Positions 20,505 through 30,763 of a stretch of 46,592 nucleotides of DNA are shown here, in pieces (position 1 is the first letter of the stretch; every line of letters starts with the position of its first letter). The notes beneath the pieces are model-generated. The model did no database searches, had not been told where the DNA came from, and was given only the letters and a program-made list of their open reading frames with translations. The position numbers were made by a program, and so were the translations under genes. Source of the stretch: Candidatus Solibacter usitatus (GTDB taxonomy: Bacteria; Acidobacteriota; Terriglobia; Bryobacterales; Bryobacteraceae); assembly GCA_016213245.1 (NCBI GenBank), contig JACRBC010000101.1, positions 1-46,592 on the forward strand. The letters are read 5' to 3'.

Positions 20505-21932
20505 TCAAGCTTCCCGCGTCCCAAAACCGGACAGCCGCCTCTCCACTTGAGCCTTGAACTCTCCCTCGCCCAGATAGGCCAGGTTGATCTCCACGTTCGC
20601 CCGCGCACCCTTTTGTGCTGCTTCCGCCAGCGCCCTCGCCGTGGTCACGTCGGAGGCGAACTTGGGCGGCGCGCCGGCCGCCAGTCCGGCCAGCCTTCCG
20701 GCCAGCGCCTGCGACCGCTCCAGCACCTCCAGCGGTACCAGCGTTGCCCCCCGCATCGCCGTTTCGACGAACGGCGCCCGCTCCTCCTTCGGCCTCTTGT
20801 ACGCCGCCACCACGGCGCTGTAGGCATCCGCGTCCCTCTGGATCGCCTCCGTCAGAAACGCCCGGTCGTCCTCGTAACTCGCCGCGTCGAGCTTCGAAAG
20901 CCGCCCCACCATCGCCCCCAGCGCCGCCGCCATCGCTCCCGCCGCCGCCGCCGCGCTTCCTCCCCCGGGCGTCGCCGCCGGCGCCGCCAGCGCGTCCAGA
21001 AACTCCGCCATGCCGCTGCGCCGCGCCATCTCCTCCGCCACCCGGTTCTCCAGCACCATGGAAGGCTGAAAGTTCTCGCACCGCAGGTAAAACTCCGCCG
21101 TCATCTCCAGTGCCTTCTTGGGAATCAGCCCCACGATCTCGCTGCCCACCACCGCCACCCCGTGACGCCCCGCCTCCGCCCGCACGCATTCAAATACCCG
21201 GTGCACCGGCGTCTGTTCGAAGTCCGTCAGGTTCATCGATACCTGCGCCAGGTTGCGCGACGCCAGCCTCACCCCCATCGCCTTCACGTACCGGAAGCCG
21301 CCGCTTGAATGGCGGATGCTCTTGGCGATCCGCTTCGCAATCTCGATGTCCGCCGTTCCCAGGTTGATGTTGTAGGCGATCAGGAACTTGCGCGCGCCCA
21401 CCACCGTCGCCCCCGCGGTCGGATGCAACTCCGCCTCGCCGTAGTCCGGTGCGCGCTCCGGATTCGTGCGCACCTCCTCGCGCAGCCCCTCGAACTGCCC
21501 CCGGCGGATGTTCTCCAGGTTCGCCCGCTCCGGCCGCTTGGCGGCGGCTTCGTAAAGATAAGTGGGAACCTTCAGCTTCCTCCACATCTCCATCGCCGCC
21601 CGCTCCGCCAGCTTGACGCACTCCGCCAGCGTCACCCCCTCCAGCGGAATGAAAGGCATCACGTCCACCGCGCCGATGCGCGGGTGCACTCCCGTGTGCC
21701 TTGTCAGGTCGATCAGTTCCACCGCCTTGGCCGCCCCCGCCAGCGCCGCCTCCACCACCGTCTCCGGCGGCGCCACGAACGTAATCACGCTGCGGTTGTG
21801 GTCGGCATCCAGTTCCAGGTCCAGCACCAGCGCCCCCGGCATGCCCGCGATGGCCGCGGCCACCGCCTCCACCTTGGCGCGATCGCGCCCCTCCGAAAAG
21901 TTCGGGACACATTCGACCAGCTTTCCTGTCAT
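20505..21932 (-). CDS. ftcD: Glutamate formimidoyltransferase / formimidoyltetrahydrofolate cyclodeaminase (bifunctional)
   Basis: A 475-residue fusion that moves the formimino group from N-formimino-L-glutamate to tetrahydrofolate and then releases ammonia to give 5,10-methenyl-THF. Residues 1-300 are the transferase: LVECVPNFSEGRD at the N-terminus and the histidine motif HTGVHPRIGAVDVMPFIPL near 79-97. Residues 310-475 are the cyclodeaminase, with LAAPAATPGGGSAAAAAGAMAAALG near 312-336. It overlaps hutI by 4 nt and is third in the hutU-hutI-ftcD run, so this organism uses the folate-linked branch rather than HutG or HutF/HutG. The 89-nt gap to the ADOP gene shows no clear terminator. Confidence 0.95.
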   Translation of the reverse strand: MTGKLVECVPNFSEGRDRAKVEAVAAAIAGMPGALVLDLELDADHNRSVITFVAPPETVVEAALAGAAKAVELIDLTRHTGVHPRIGAVDVMPFIPLEGVTLAECVKLAERAAMEMWRKLKVPTYLYEAAAKRPERANLENIRRGQFEGLREEVRTNPERAPDYGEAELHPTAGATVVGARKFLIAYNINLGTADIEIAKRIAKSIRHSSGGFRYVKAMGVRLASRNLAQVSMNLTDFEQTPVHRVFECVRAEAGRHGVAVVGSEIVGLIPKKALEMTAEFYLRCENFQPSMVLENRVAEEMARRSGMAEFLDALAAPAATPGGGSAAAAAGAMAAALGAMVGRLSKLDAASYEDDRAFLTEAIQRDADAYSAVVAAYKRPKEERAPFVETAMRGATLVPLEVLERSQALAGRLAGLAAGAPPKFASDVTTARALAEAAQKGARANVEINLAYLGEGEFKAQVERRLSGFGTREA

Positions 21933-23196
21933 GTGAGTGAAACGTCCTTATCGCGGTAAATCATCTCGCCCCGCTTGAATGTGGCTGCCACATGGTTCAC
22001 GCCGAAGTAATACGGCGCCTCCCGGTAGTCCGAGGCGTCCAGCAGCAGAAAGTCCGCCTGCTTGCCCGCCTCCAGCGTTCCCACCTGCGCCTGCACGCCC
22101 AGGGCGTGCGCGCCGTTGACCGTCGCCGCCGTAATGGCCTCCGCCGGCGTCATCTTCATCTGTGCGCAGGCCAGAGAAAGCACCATCTGCATCGAGCACG
22201 TCGGACTGCTCCCCGGGTTGTAGTCCGACGCCAGCGCTACCGCCGCCCCGCCGTCGATCAGCGCCCGCGCCGGCGCGTAGCGGCCCAGTCCGAGATGGAA
22301 TGACGAACCCGGCAGCAGCGTCGCAATCGTGGGAGCGCCGCTCAACGCATGGACCTCGGCCGCCCCGGCCGCCTCCAGGTGATCCACGCTCGCTGCCCCC
22401 ATCCCCACGGCCAGTTGCACCGCCCCCAGGTTCGCAAACTGCGAGGCGTGCACCCGCAATCCCAACCCTGATTCCCGCGCCGCTGCAAGGTAGATCTGCG
22501 CCTGATGCAACGCGAACGCCCCGCTGTCGCAGTACACATCCGCATAGCGCGCCAGGCGCTTGGACGCCACCAGCGGCAGCAGATGCCCCGCCAGCCAGTA
22601 AATGTAGTTGTCAGCCTTTCCTTCGTACTCCGGAGGAACGGCGTGGGCGCCCAGAAAAGTCGATGTCAATTCCAGCGGCTCCCCGTCCAGAGCCCGGAGT
22701 ATGCGCAGCATCTTCAGCTCCGACCCCTCGTCCAGGCCATAGCCGGACTTCGCCTCTACCGTCGTCGTTCCGTGCCGCGCCATCTGCCGCAGCGCCGCCT
22801 GCCCCTGCGCTGTCAGCCGCCTCGACGTCGTGCCCCGCACCGCTCGCACCGTCGAGAGAATCCCGCCTCCCGCCGCCGCGATCTCCCCATAGCTGCGGCC
22901 TTCGATCCGCTGCTCGTAGTCGTTCAACCGCGGCTGGCCGAATAGCAGGTGCGTGTGGCTGTCTACAAAGCCCGGCATCACTATTCGCCCGGCCGCGTCC
23001 ACCACCCTCGCTCTCCTCGCCAACCCAAGGTGCTCCACCCGGCTCGCCGGCCCGACGTTGGTGATCAGGCCGTCCTGAATCAGCATCGCTCCGTTCTCAA
23101 TGATCCCCAGCGATCGCATCGCTGCCCCGCGGCGGGGGCCTGCCGGACCGCGCAGTGTCAGCAACTGCCGCGCTCCGCGCACCAACAGCAATCCTG

Positions 23197-23200
<4 letters not shown>
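21929..23200 (-). CDS. hutI: Imidazolonepropionase
   Basis: A 423-residue amidohydrolase that opens 4-imidazolone-5-propanoate to N-formimino-L-glutamate, the third step of histidine degradation. The metal site is HTH in [12 protein letters not shown] (near residues 77-88). Other family blocks are [56 protein letters not shown] (metal histidines) and the late [20 protein letters not shown]. Length is normal. Start overlaps the hutU stop by 4 nt and its stop overlaps ftcD by 4 nt, so the three are translated as a coupled unit. Cytoplasmic. Confidence 0.96.
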
Positions 23201-24855
<1,655 letters not shown>

Positions 24856-24887
24856 GCCTCCATATTAGCCCCGCGCCGCGCCGCACT

Positions 24888-26435
24888 CTACCGGAAGACC
24901 ACGAGCCCGGAGAGCGCCACTTTCTCCCCCTTGCTCCCCGCGGGCCGCCCGCCTGTGACCACCAGTTTCAGCACGTGTTTGCCCGGCGTCAGCTTGAACT
25001 CGTGCGCCACGCTCTCGCCGCCCTTGGCCTTGTCCTCGTCCGGGTACACATCCACCTCTCTCAGCCTCGCACCGTCCAGCCAGACTTCCGCCATGCCGCC
25101 ATCGGGCAGGTACGGGCCCACCGCGATGAAGCCCGTTCCGTCAAACGAGATCTCCGCCGCCGCGCCCTTCGCGCTGCTCGCTCGTGTATTCTGCGCCGCG
25201 TCCGGCGTCCACGCCCCTGTCCACTGCCAGCGCTCGCTCGACACCGCCACGCGCTCCACCGGCGAGCCGTAGTCGTCCCACACCTCCAGCGCCGCCGCCT
25301 CCGCACTCTGCATGGGAACCACAATCCGGTCCGCCTCCACGCGCCCGCCCGCCTTCTTCACGGTCTTGAGCGCCCGGTCATAGGTCGAATCCACGATCGT
25401 GTTGAATGTGAAATCCGTGTAGCTGAACTTGCGGTCCGCCAGCGCCGGGATGCCGCTCTTCCAGCGATCCGGGATCTTCTCCCACCCCAGCATCGCCCCC
25501 AGAACGCCCGCCGCCGAGGCCGGGTTGCAGTCCGAGTCCTGCCCGGCGCGCGTCGATACTTCAATCGTCTTGGTCATGTCGCCGTCGCCGTACAGCAGTC
25601 CCAACGCAATGTAGGCGCCGTTGAGCTTGGCGTCGATGTTGAACGGCTTCAGCGCGCCGTCCGGGCACGGCTCACGCTTGTCCCATTTCTCTTCGATCAA
25701 CTGCCAGGCCTTCTCCCAGTCGTTCGGATACCGCTTGTGCCATCCCAGTAGGTCCCCGATGAGCTGCCCGTACGGGCTGCGCGCCGGAATGCACTTCAGC
25801 CCCTCCTCCACCACCCGGTGCGGGTCCTTCTCAAAGAACGCGGCCGCGTACATGCAGCCTACGAACATCCCGCCGTAGATCCCGTCACCGTAATTCATCA
25901 CCCGCCCCGCCCGCCAGGCGATCGAGTTCGCCTCCCGCGGCAGGCCGGGCGTCATCAGGCCGATGAAATCGGCCTCGATCTGAAAATCGATGTCGTTGGC
26001 GTGCGCGTTGTACTTCGGCGTGCCCGTCAGCGACGCCGGCACCCCGCGTTTCAGTGCCCTCCGCGCCGCCAGGTTCGCGTGCCACAGCGCATACTGGGAG
26101 TCCCTGAACATCGCCCCGAAGTCGTCCGTGGTCGCATCCAGACCCTTGTCGTCCAGCACCTTGGCGAACGTCATATCGACGTACAGATCATCCTGGTTCA
26201 ACGAATTGTCTACCTTCTCGGGCTTCCACACCGGCAGCTTGTCCACAGGGATGATGGCGCCCTTGTAGCGGAACTCCGTCGGCGCCCCGTATGACACCCC
26301 GATCATCTGCCCCGCCCAGCCCCCCTTGATCCTGTCGCGCAGCTCGGTCAACGAAAGTGTGCGCTCCTCACGTTGTCCCGCCAGCGGCAGAAAAGTAACA
26401 AAAAGACTGGCCAATGTCAAAATGAATCGGTTCAT
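24888..26435 (-). CDS. Secreted ADP-ribosylglycohydrolase-fold protein with C-terminal beta domain
   Basis: A 515-residue protein with a signal peptide (MNRFILTLASLFVTFLPLAG). Residues 28-350 have the ADP-ribosylglycohydrolase fold: IKGGWAGQMIGVSYGAP, the metal-binding NQDDLYVDMTFAK and the late AGQDSDCNPASAAGVLGA, whose D-S-D supplies the second metal site. Residues 370-515 form a beta-rich domain (YDRALKTVKKAGGRV ... GKHVLKLVVTGG) like a carbohydrate-binding or golvesin-type module. Export makes a role on cytoplasmic ADP-ribose unlikely; such secreted members may act on glycosides. Start has GGGAG 5 nt upstream. It precedes hutU by 32 nt on the same strand, so co-transcription is possible although functionally unexplained. 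Confidence 0.85.
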   Translation of the reverse strand: MNRFILTLASLFVTFLPLAGQREERTLSLTELRDRIKGGWAGQMIGVSYGAPTEFRYKGAIIPVDKLPVWKPEKVDNSLNQDDLYVDMTFAKVLDDKGLDATTDDFGAMFRDSQYALWHANLAARRALKRGVPASLTGTPKYNAHANDIDFQIEADFIGLMTPGLPREANSIAWRAGRVMNYGDGIYGGMFVGCMYAAAFFEKDPHRVVEEGLKCIPARSPYGQLIGDLLGWHKRYPNDWEKAWQLIEEKWDKREPCPDGALKPFNIDAKLNGAYIALGLLYGDGDMTKTIEVSTRAGQDSDCNPASAAGVLGAMLGWEKIPDRWKSGIPALADRKFSYTDFTFNTIVDSTYDRALKTVKKAGGRVEADRIVVPMQSAEAAALEVWDDYGSPVERVAVSSERWQWTGAWTPDAAQNTRASSAKGAAAEISFDGTGFIAVGPYLPDGGMAEVWLDGARLREVDVYPDEDKAKGGESVAHEFKLTPGKHVLKLVVTGGRPAGSKGEKVALSGLVVFR

Positions 26436-26478
26436 ATACGCTCCCGGCTCTACACTACCACCTCTACCTCTACCCCGT

Positions 26479-26580
26479 CTACATCAGGTCCGTGCGCCCA
26501 ATCGCCGGCTTGCCCGCCCGGATCCAGCCGCCCGCCACCACCGCCGGCGCCCACATCACCAGCAGCCCAAGCGGAGTATC
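26479..26580 (-). pseudogene. Possible 3' remnant of a membrane-protein gene
   Basis: Between two stop codons the minus strand reads 33 residues beginning DTPLGLLVMWAPAVVAGGW and ending ...IGRTDLM, with G/C-rich third positions and a membrane-helix look. No ribosome-binding site or sensible start is seen. It may be the last codons of a deleted gene upstream of the ADP-ribosylglycohydrolase gene, or chance. Rest of the 26436-26689 gap holds the CRP/FNR-type box. Confidence 0.2.
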
Positions 26581-26625
26581 TTAAGCGGCTCAGGGGGCTT
26601 CCGCCAAGCAAAATCTGCACAAGAG

Positions 26626-26641
26626 TGTGATGAAGGTCACT
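26626..26641 (+). promoter_or_regulatory. CRP/FNR-family operator upstream of the hemerythrin gene
   Basis: TGTGA-TGAAGG-TCACT matches the CRP-type dyad TGTGA-N6-TCACA at 9 of 10 positions and is also close to FNR/DNR half-sites. It lies 48 nt before the ATG at 26690. Position fits activation by a CRP/FNR-family regulator; which one is unknown. Confidence 0.55.
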
Positions 26642-26689
26642 GACCGTCGCCGGGCAATGCGGCCACAATAGGCCACAGGAGACGTGAGA

Positions 26690-27421
26690 ATGACCCAAAC
26701 CTATGCCCCCGGCACCGTCGGCGATTGGACCTCCAGGAGCTTCCGATGTGTCGTCGTCATCGAAAAGTACGGCATCGACTTCCACACCGAGGCCGAGGTC
26801 GCACTCGATGAGGCCTGCCGCCAGCGGGGCCTGAACGCAGCCTCCGTACTGGCCGAACTCGAGGCCGCCGCCGCGCCGCGCCAGGCCGTCGAGAAGGACT
26901 GGGACTCCATGAGCCTGCGCCAGATCATCGCCCACGTCATCGAGCGCCACCACGAGTACTTGAAGCTGGAGCTGCCCCGGCTGCGCGCCCGTCTCGACCG
27001 CATGGCCAATCGCCACGGCGAGCGCGACGGCGCCCTGCTCGCCCGCCTCCACCAGGTCTACTGCGCCGTCCAGGAAGAACTCGTACTGCACCTGCACAAA
27101 GAAGAGGCGATCCTCTTTCCCATCCTGGAGCGCTACGAATCGGCCTCCGTCAGCGGCCAGCCCGCGCCCCCGCCTCCCTTCGGCACCGTCCGCAATCCCA
27201 TGAACGTCATGGAGCACGAGCACACCGCCGTCACCGAGGCCCTGGCCAAAATGCGCGAAATCACCCGCGACTACGTCCCGGCCGACTACGCCTGCGCCAA
27301 CTTCCGCGCCGTCTTCCGTTCCCTGGAAGAGCTGGAAGCCGATCTCCTCGAGCACATCCGCATCGAGAACACCATCATCCACCCCCGCGGCGAGGCGCTG
27401 GAAAAAGCCCTGATGGCCTGA
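26690..27421 (+). CDS. Hemerythrin-domain protein related to ScdA/YtfE (RIC), lacking the di-cysteine
   Basis: A 243-residue cytoplasmic protein. AGGAG at 26678-26682 decides the ATG at 26690. Residues 5-60 align with the DUF542 domain of iron-sulfur repair proteins (IEKYGIDF...LDEAC), but the usual CCGG after F31 is replaced by HTEA. The hemerythrin-like four-helix bundle follows with the expected di-iron ligands: histidines in IIAHVIERHHEYL, HLHKEEAILFP (HxxxE), NVMEHEHTAV and LLEHIRIENTIIHP (HxxxE). YtfE/ScdA repair NO- and peroxide-damaged clusters and process NO. The missing cysteines argue that this member keeps the di-iron chemistry but not the N-terminal function. A CRP/FNR-type box upstream fits anaerobic or NO control. 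Confidence 0.88.
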   Translation: MTQTYAPGTVGDWTSRSFRCVVVIEKYGIDFHTEAEVALDEACRQRGLNAASVLAELEAAAAPRQAVEKDWDSMSLRQIIAHVIERHHEYLKLELPRLRARLDRMANRHGERDGALLARLHQVYCAVQEELVLHLHKEEAILFPILERYESASVSGQPAPPPPFGTVRNPMNVMEHEHTAVTEALAKMREITRDYVPADYACANFRAVFRSLEELEADLLEHIRIENTIIHPRGEALEKALMA

Positions 27422-27445
27422 TCCGCTGATACACTGTCAGCCGGT

Positions 27446-28837
27446 ATGGACAGACGCCGCTTTCTCGCCTCCACACTGGCCGCCGCGTTTCAACCTCCGC
27501 GTGCCGCCAGGCCTCTCAACTTCGTTTTCATTCTCGCCGACGACCTCGGCTGGGCCGACACCGGCCCCTACGGCGCCGACCTCCACGAAACGCCCAACCT
27601 GGACCGGCTCGCCGGCCAGGGCATGCTCTTCACACGCGCCTACGCCGCCTCTCCGGTCTGCACGCCCACGCGCGCCTCCATCATGACCGGCAAGCACCCC
27701 GCGCGCCTCCACATGACGGTGTGGCGCGAGAACTCCCTCAACCCCCCGCGCGACCGCAAGCTCATCCCGCCTCAAACCGAACCGGACCTGCCCCACTCGG
27801 AGGTCACCGTGGCCGAGATGCTGCGCGATGCCGGCTACTTCACCGCCCACATCGGCAAGTGGCACCTCGGCGGCGCGGCCCACTACCCCGAGACCCAGGG
27901 CTTTGACGTGAACATCGGCGGCGCCCTCTGGGGTGCGCCCCAGACCTACTTCTACCCCTACAGCGGCAGCCGCAACTTCGGCGGCGAGTACCGCTATGTC
28001 CCCGGCCTCCACGGCGGCAAACCGGGCGAGTACCTCACTGACCGCCTCACCACTGAGGCCCTCCGGACCCTCGACCTGGCCGGCTCGCGCCCCTTCTTCC
28101 TCAACCTCTGGCACCACACCGTCCACACCCCCATCGAGGGCCAGCCGGCTCTGGTCGACAAGTACAAGGCGCGCATCCGCCCCGGCATGAAACACCGCAA
28201 CGCCGCCTACGCCGCCATGGTGCAGAGCCTGGACGACAGCGTCGGCCGTGTGATGGCCGATCTGGACCGCCGCGGCATCGCGGATCGCACGGCCGTGGTC
28301 TTCACCTCTGACAACGGCGGCTACGTCAATCCCTACCAGGGATTGCAGGTCACCGACAATTCTCCACTCCGCTCCGGCAAGGGCTCACTCTACGAAGGCG
28401 GCCTGCGGGTTCCTCTCCTCGTGCGCTGGCCCGGCGTCACCCGCCCTGGCAGCCGCTGCGAGTCTCCTGTCTGCTCCACCGGCTTCATGGCCACCATGGC
28501 GGAGATGGCCGGTTTGCGCCCGCCGCCCGCACTCGACGGCGTCAGCCTCGGCCCGCTCCTGCGCGGCGATCGCCCGCCAGCCGATCAGGAACTCTTCTTC
28601 CACTACCCGCACTACTACCCCACCACCACACCCGCTGGCGCCGTAATCCGCGGCGACTGGAAGCTGATCGAGTACTTCGAGGACTCCCACATGGAACTCT
28701 ACAATCTCAAGGACGACCTCTCGGAGACCCGCGACCTGGCCGCCGCCAAACCCGAGATCGCCCGCGACCTCCACGCCCGCCTGAAAGCCTGGCGCGCCGA
28801 AGTCGGCGCCCAGATGCCGGTCCCCAACCCGGCCTAA
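27446..28837 (+). CDS. Tat-exported sulfatase (arylsulfatase A family)
   Basis: A 463-residue member of the alkaline-phosphatase-like superfamily. The N-terminus MDRRRFLASTLAAAF is a twin-arginine signal. Metal aspartates are in FILADDLGWAD (D32, D33). The sulfatase signature CTPTR starts at C72, which should be converted to formylglycine by a maturase encoded elsewhere. Further blocks are HIGKWHLGG, FLNLWHHTVHTP, VFTSDNGGY and the C-terminal HYPHYYPTTTPAGAVIRGDWKLIEY. It would hydrolyse sulfate esters in the periplasm, perhaps of sulfated polysaccharides. Its stop overlaps the convergent crotonase gene by 4 nt. Confidence 0.93.
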   Translation: MDRRRFLASTLAAAFQPPRAARPLNFVFILADDLGWADTGPYGADLHETPNLDRLAGQGMLFTRAYAASPVCTPTRASIMTGKHPARLHMTVWRENSLNPPRDRKLIPPQTEPDLPHSEVTVAEMLRDAGYFTAHIGKWHLGGAAHYPETQGFDVNIGGALWGAPQTYFYPYSGSRNFGGEYRYVPGLHGGKPGEYLTDRLTTEALRTLDLAGSRPFFLNLWHHTVHTPIEGQPALVDKYKARIRPGMKHRNAAYAAMVQSLDDSVGRVMADLDRRGIADRTAVVFTSDNGGYVNPYQGLQVTDNSPLRSGKGSLYEGGLRVPLLVRWPGVTRPGSRCESPVCSTGFMATMAEMAGLRPPPALDGVSLGPLLRGDRPPADQELFFHYPHYYPTTTPAGAVIRGDWKLIEYFEDSHMELYNLKDDLSETRDLAAAKPEIARDLHARLKAWRAEVGAQMPVPNPA

Positions 28838-29604
28838 CGCCCCCGCCAGCGCGGCGGCCGCTTCTCCAGAAACGCCCCCATCCCCTCCTGCGCGTCCGCG
28901 GCCAGGGCGTTTCGCGTCATCGCCTCCTTGGCGTAGTCGTACGCCTGCCCCTGCCCCAGGTCGATCTGGTCGTAAAAAGCCCGCTTGCCCAGTCCCACGG
29001 TGTACGCGCTCGCCTGCGCCACCTGCGCCGCCAGTTCCAACGTCGATTCCCGCAACTGGGCTGCCGGCACGGCGCGATTCACCAGCCCCCACTCGGCCGC
29101 TTCCCTGGCGCCCACCAGCCGCCCGGTCAGCAGCATCTCCAGCGCCCGCTTCCTGCCAATGGCCCGTGTCAGCGCCACCATCGGCGTGCTGCAGAACAGC
29201 CCGATCTTCACCCCCGGCGTGGCAAACGCCGCATCTTCGGAAGCTACCGCCAGGTCGCACGCCGCTACCAGTTGGCAGCCCGCCGCCGTCGCCAGGCCCT
29301 GTACCTCGGCGATCACCGGCTGGCGGATGCTCTGGATGGTGTCCATCAGCTCCGTGCAGACGCCGAAGATCTCCCGGTAACAGGCCTCCGTGCGCCCCCG
29401 CATCTCCGAAAGGTCGTGGCCCGAGCAGAATACCTTTCCCTCCGCCGCCAGGATCACGGCCCGTGTGCCCTCATCCAGCGATCTCAGGCAGCCGGTCAGC
29501 CCCCGCATCAGTTCCAGCGACAACGCGTTGCGCCGCTCCGGCCGCCTCAGCGTCACCACCATAACCTCGCCTTCCCGCTCCCGGCCAATCCTCAATGGCT
29601 CCAT
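28834..29604 (-). CDS. Enoyl-CoA hydratase/isomerase family protein, ECHDC3-like
   Basis: A 256-residue crotonase-fold protein. The ATG at 29604 has AGGAG 7 nt upstream; the longer open frame is not used. The first oxyanion-hole segment is VFCSGHDLSEM, the second QGLATAAGCQLVAACDLAVA. In place of the usual catalytic PE segment it has FATPGVKIGLFCSTPMVALTRAIG, the same arrangement as the ECHDC3 group, which lacks the second glutamate of true hydratases. So CoA-thioester binding is likely, but hydratase activity is doubtful. It diverges from galE across 87 nt. Confidence 0.88.
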   Translation of the reverse strand: MEPLRIGREREGEVMVVTLRRPERRNALSLELMRGLTGCLRSLDEGTRAVILAAEGKVFCSGHDLSEMRGRTEACYREIFGVCTELMDTIQSIRQPVIAEVQGLATAAGCQLVAACDLAVASEDAAFATPGVKIGLFCSTPMVALTRAIGRKRALEMLLTGRLVGAREAAEWGLVNRAVPAAQLRESTLELAAQVAQASAYTVGLGKRAFYDQIDLGQGQAYDYAKEAMTRNALAADAQEGMGAFLEKRPPRWRGR

Positions 29605-29691
29605 CCCGGCTCCTGTCCGACCCCGATTGTCCCTCATTCTGCTAGCGTAATAGGGTCGGATGCCGCTCCGCGCGTCCGGCCCCCACAACTC

Positions 29692-30678
29692 ATGGCGCGC
29701 ATTCTCGTCACCGGCGGCGCCGGCTACATCGGGTCCCATACAACCCACTACCTTCTCGCCCGGGGCCACGACGTGCAGGTGCTCGACGATCTCTCCAAAG
29801 GCTACGCCCACAACGTCCCCAAAGGCCGCCTGCACGTCGTCAACCTGCACGATTCCTCCTCTCTCGACCAGCTACTCGCCGCTCACCGCTTCGACGCCGT
29901 CGTCCACTTCGCCGCCTTCATCGCCGTCGGTGAAAGCGCCCGCGAGCCGGAGCGCTACTTCCGCAACAATGCCGGCGGCTCCCTCGCCCTGCTGGAGGCC
30001 ATCGAGCGCCACGGCGTGCGCCGCCTGGTCTTTAGCTCCACCGCGGCTGTCTATGGCAATCCGGAACGCGTTCCGATTCCCGAAAGCGCCCCCTTGCTGC
30101 CAGTCAGCCCGTACGGCGAATCGAAGCTCATGACCGAGACGGCCTTGAAATGGCTGGACGCCTGTTCAGGGCTGCGCTATGTGGCGCTGCGCTACTTTAA
30201 CGCCTGCGGCGCCGAAGCCGCCTTCGGCATCGGTGAGGAGCACGAGCCGGAAACGCACCTGATCCCCCTCGTTTTCAGAGCGATACGTACCGGCGTCCCG
30301 CTCACCGTCTTCGGCGGCGACTATGCCACCCCCGACGGCACCTGCATCCGTGACTATATCCACGTCTCCGACCTCGCCTCCGCGCATCTGGCCGCTCTCG
30401 ATTCGCTCCTGGCCGGCGGCGCCAGCGGGGTCTTCAACGCCGGTACCGGCCGCGGCTACTCCGTCCTCGAGGTTCTCCGCGCTGCCGGGGAAGTTACCGG
30501 GAAGAAGGTGCCCTTCGTGATGGGTCCGCGCCGCGAAGGCGATCCCGCCGAACTCGTCGCCGATTCCTCCAAGTTGCGGAAGACGCTGGGCTGGGCGCCA
30601 CAATACGACTCTCTCTCCGCCATGGTGGAGAGCGCCTGGGGCTTCGAAAATCGTCGCCACGGGCCCGCCGGAACCTGA
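29692..30678 (+). CDS. galE: UDP-glucose 4-epimerase
   Basis: A 328-residue short-chain-dehydrogenase-type enzyme interconverting UDP-glucose and UDP-galactose. The NAD-binding motif GGAGYIGSH is at residues 8-16, the catalytic serine/threonine region FSSTAAVYG near 115-123, and the YxxxK pair in SPYGESKLM near 141-149. The substrate-side RYFNACGAE follows. Length and motifs are complete. The ATG at 29692 is chosen because the Rossmann motif begins six residues later; no strong ribosome-binding site is seen. A good intrinsic terminator follows at 30696-30719. Confidence 0.94.
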   Translation: MARILVTGGAGYIGSHTTHYLLARGHDVQVLDDLSKGYAHNVPKGRLHVVNLHDSSSLDQLLAAHRFDAVVHFAAFIAVGESAREPERYFRNNAGGSLALLEAIERHGVRRLVFSSTAAVYGNPERVPIPESAPLLPVSPYGESKLMTETALKWLDACSGLRYVALRYFNACGAEAAFGIGEEHEPETHLIPLVFRAIRTGVPLTVFGGDYATPDGTCIRDYIHVSDLASAHLAALDSLLAGGASGVFNAGTGRGYSVLEVLRAAGEVTGKKVPFVMGPRREGDPAELVADSSKLRKTLGWAPQYDSLSAMVESAWGFENRRHGPAGT

Positions 30679-30695
30679 TGCCGCAATGTAACCTG

Positions 30696-30719
30696 AAAGG
30701 GCGGCAAGTGCGCCCTTTT
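30696..30719 (+). terminator. Intrinsic terminator of galE
   Basis: AAAGGGCG and CGCCCTTT form an 8-bp stem around the 7-nt loop GCAAGTG, directly followed by another T (four in a row). It begins 17 nt after the galE stop. Confidence 0.75.
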
Positions 30720-30763
30720 GAATGTTGGCGCGTATAGAATCCAGAAAGGCGTAGCCTGCCCGT

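Noticed and set aside
20416..21189. N-terminal extension of the ADOP permease frame
   Set aside because: The extra residues are Gly/Arg-rich and lie opposite codon phases of ftcD; the permease proper begins MMTGLRYS at 20415.
29272..29691. Upstream extension of galE
   Set aside because: Arg/His/Gln-rich and overlapping the crotonase gene; the NAD motif starts six residues after the ATG at 29692.
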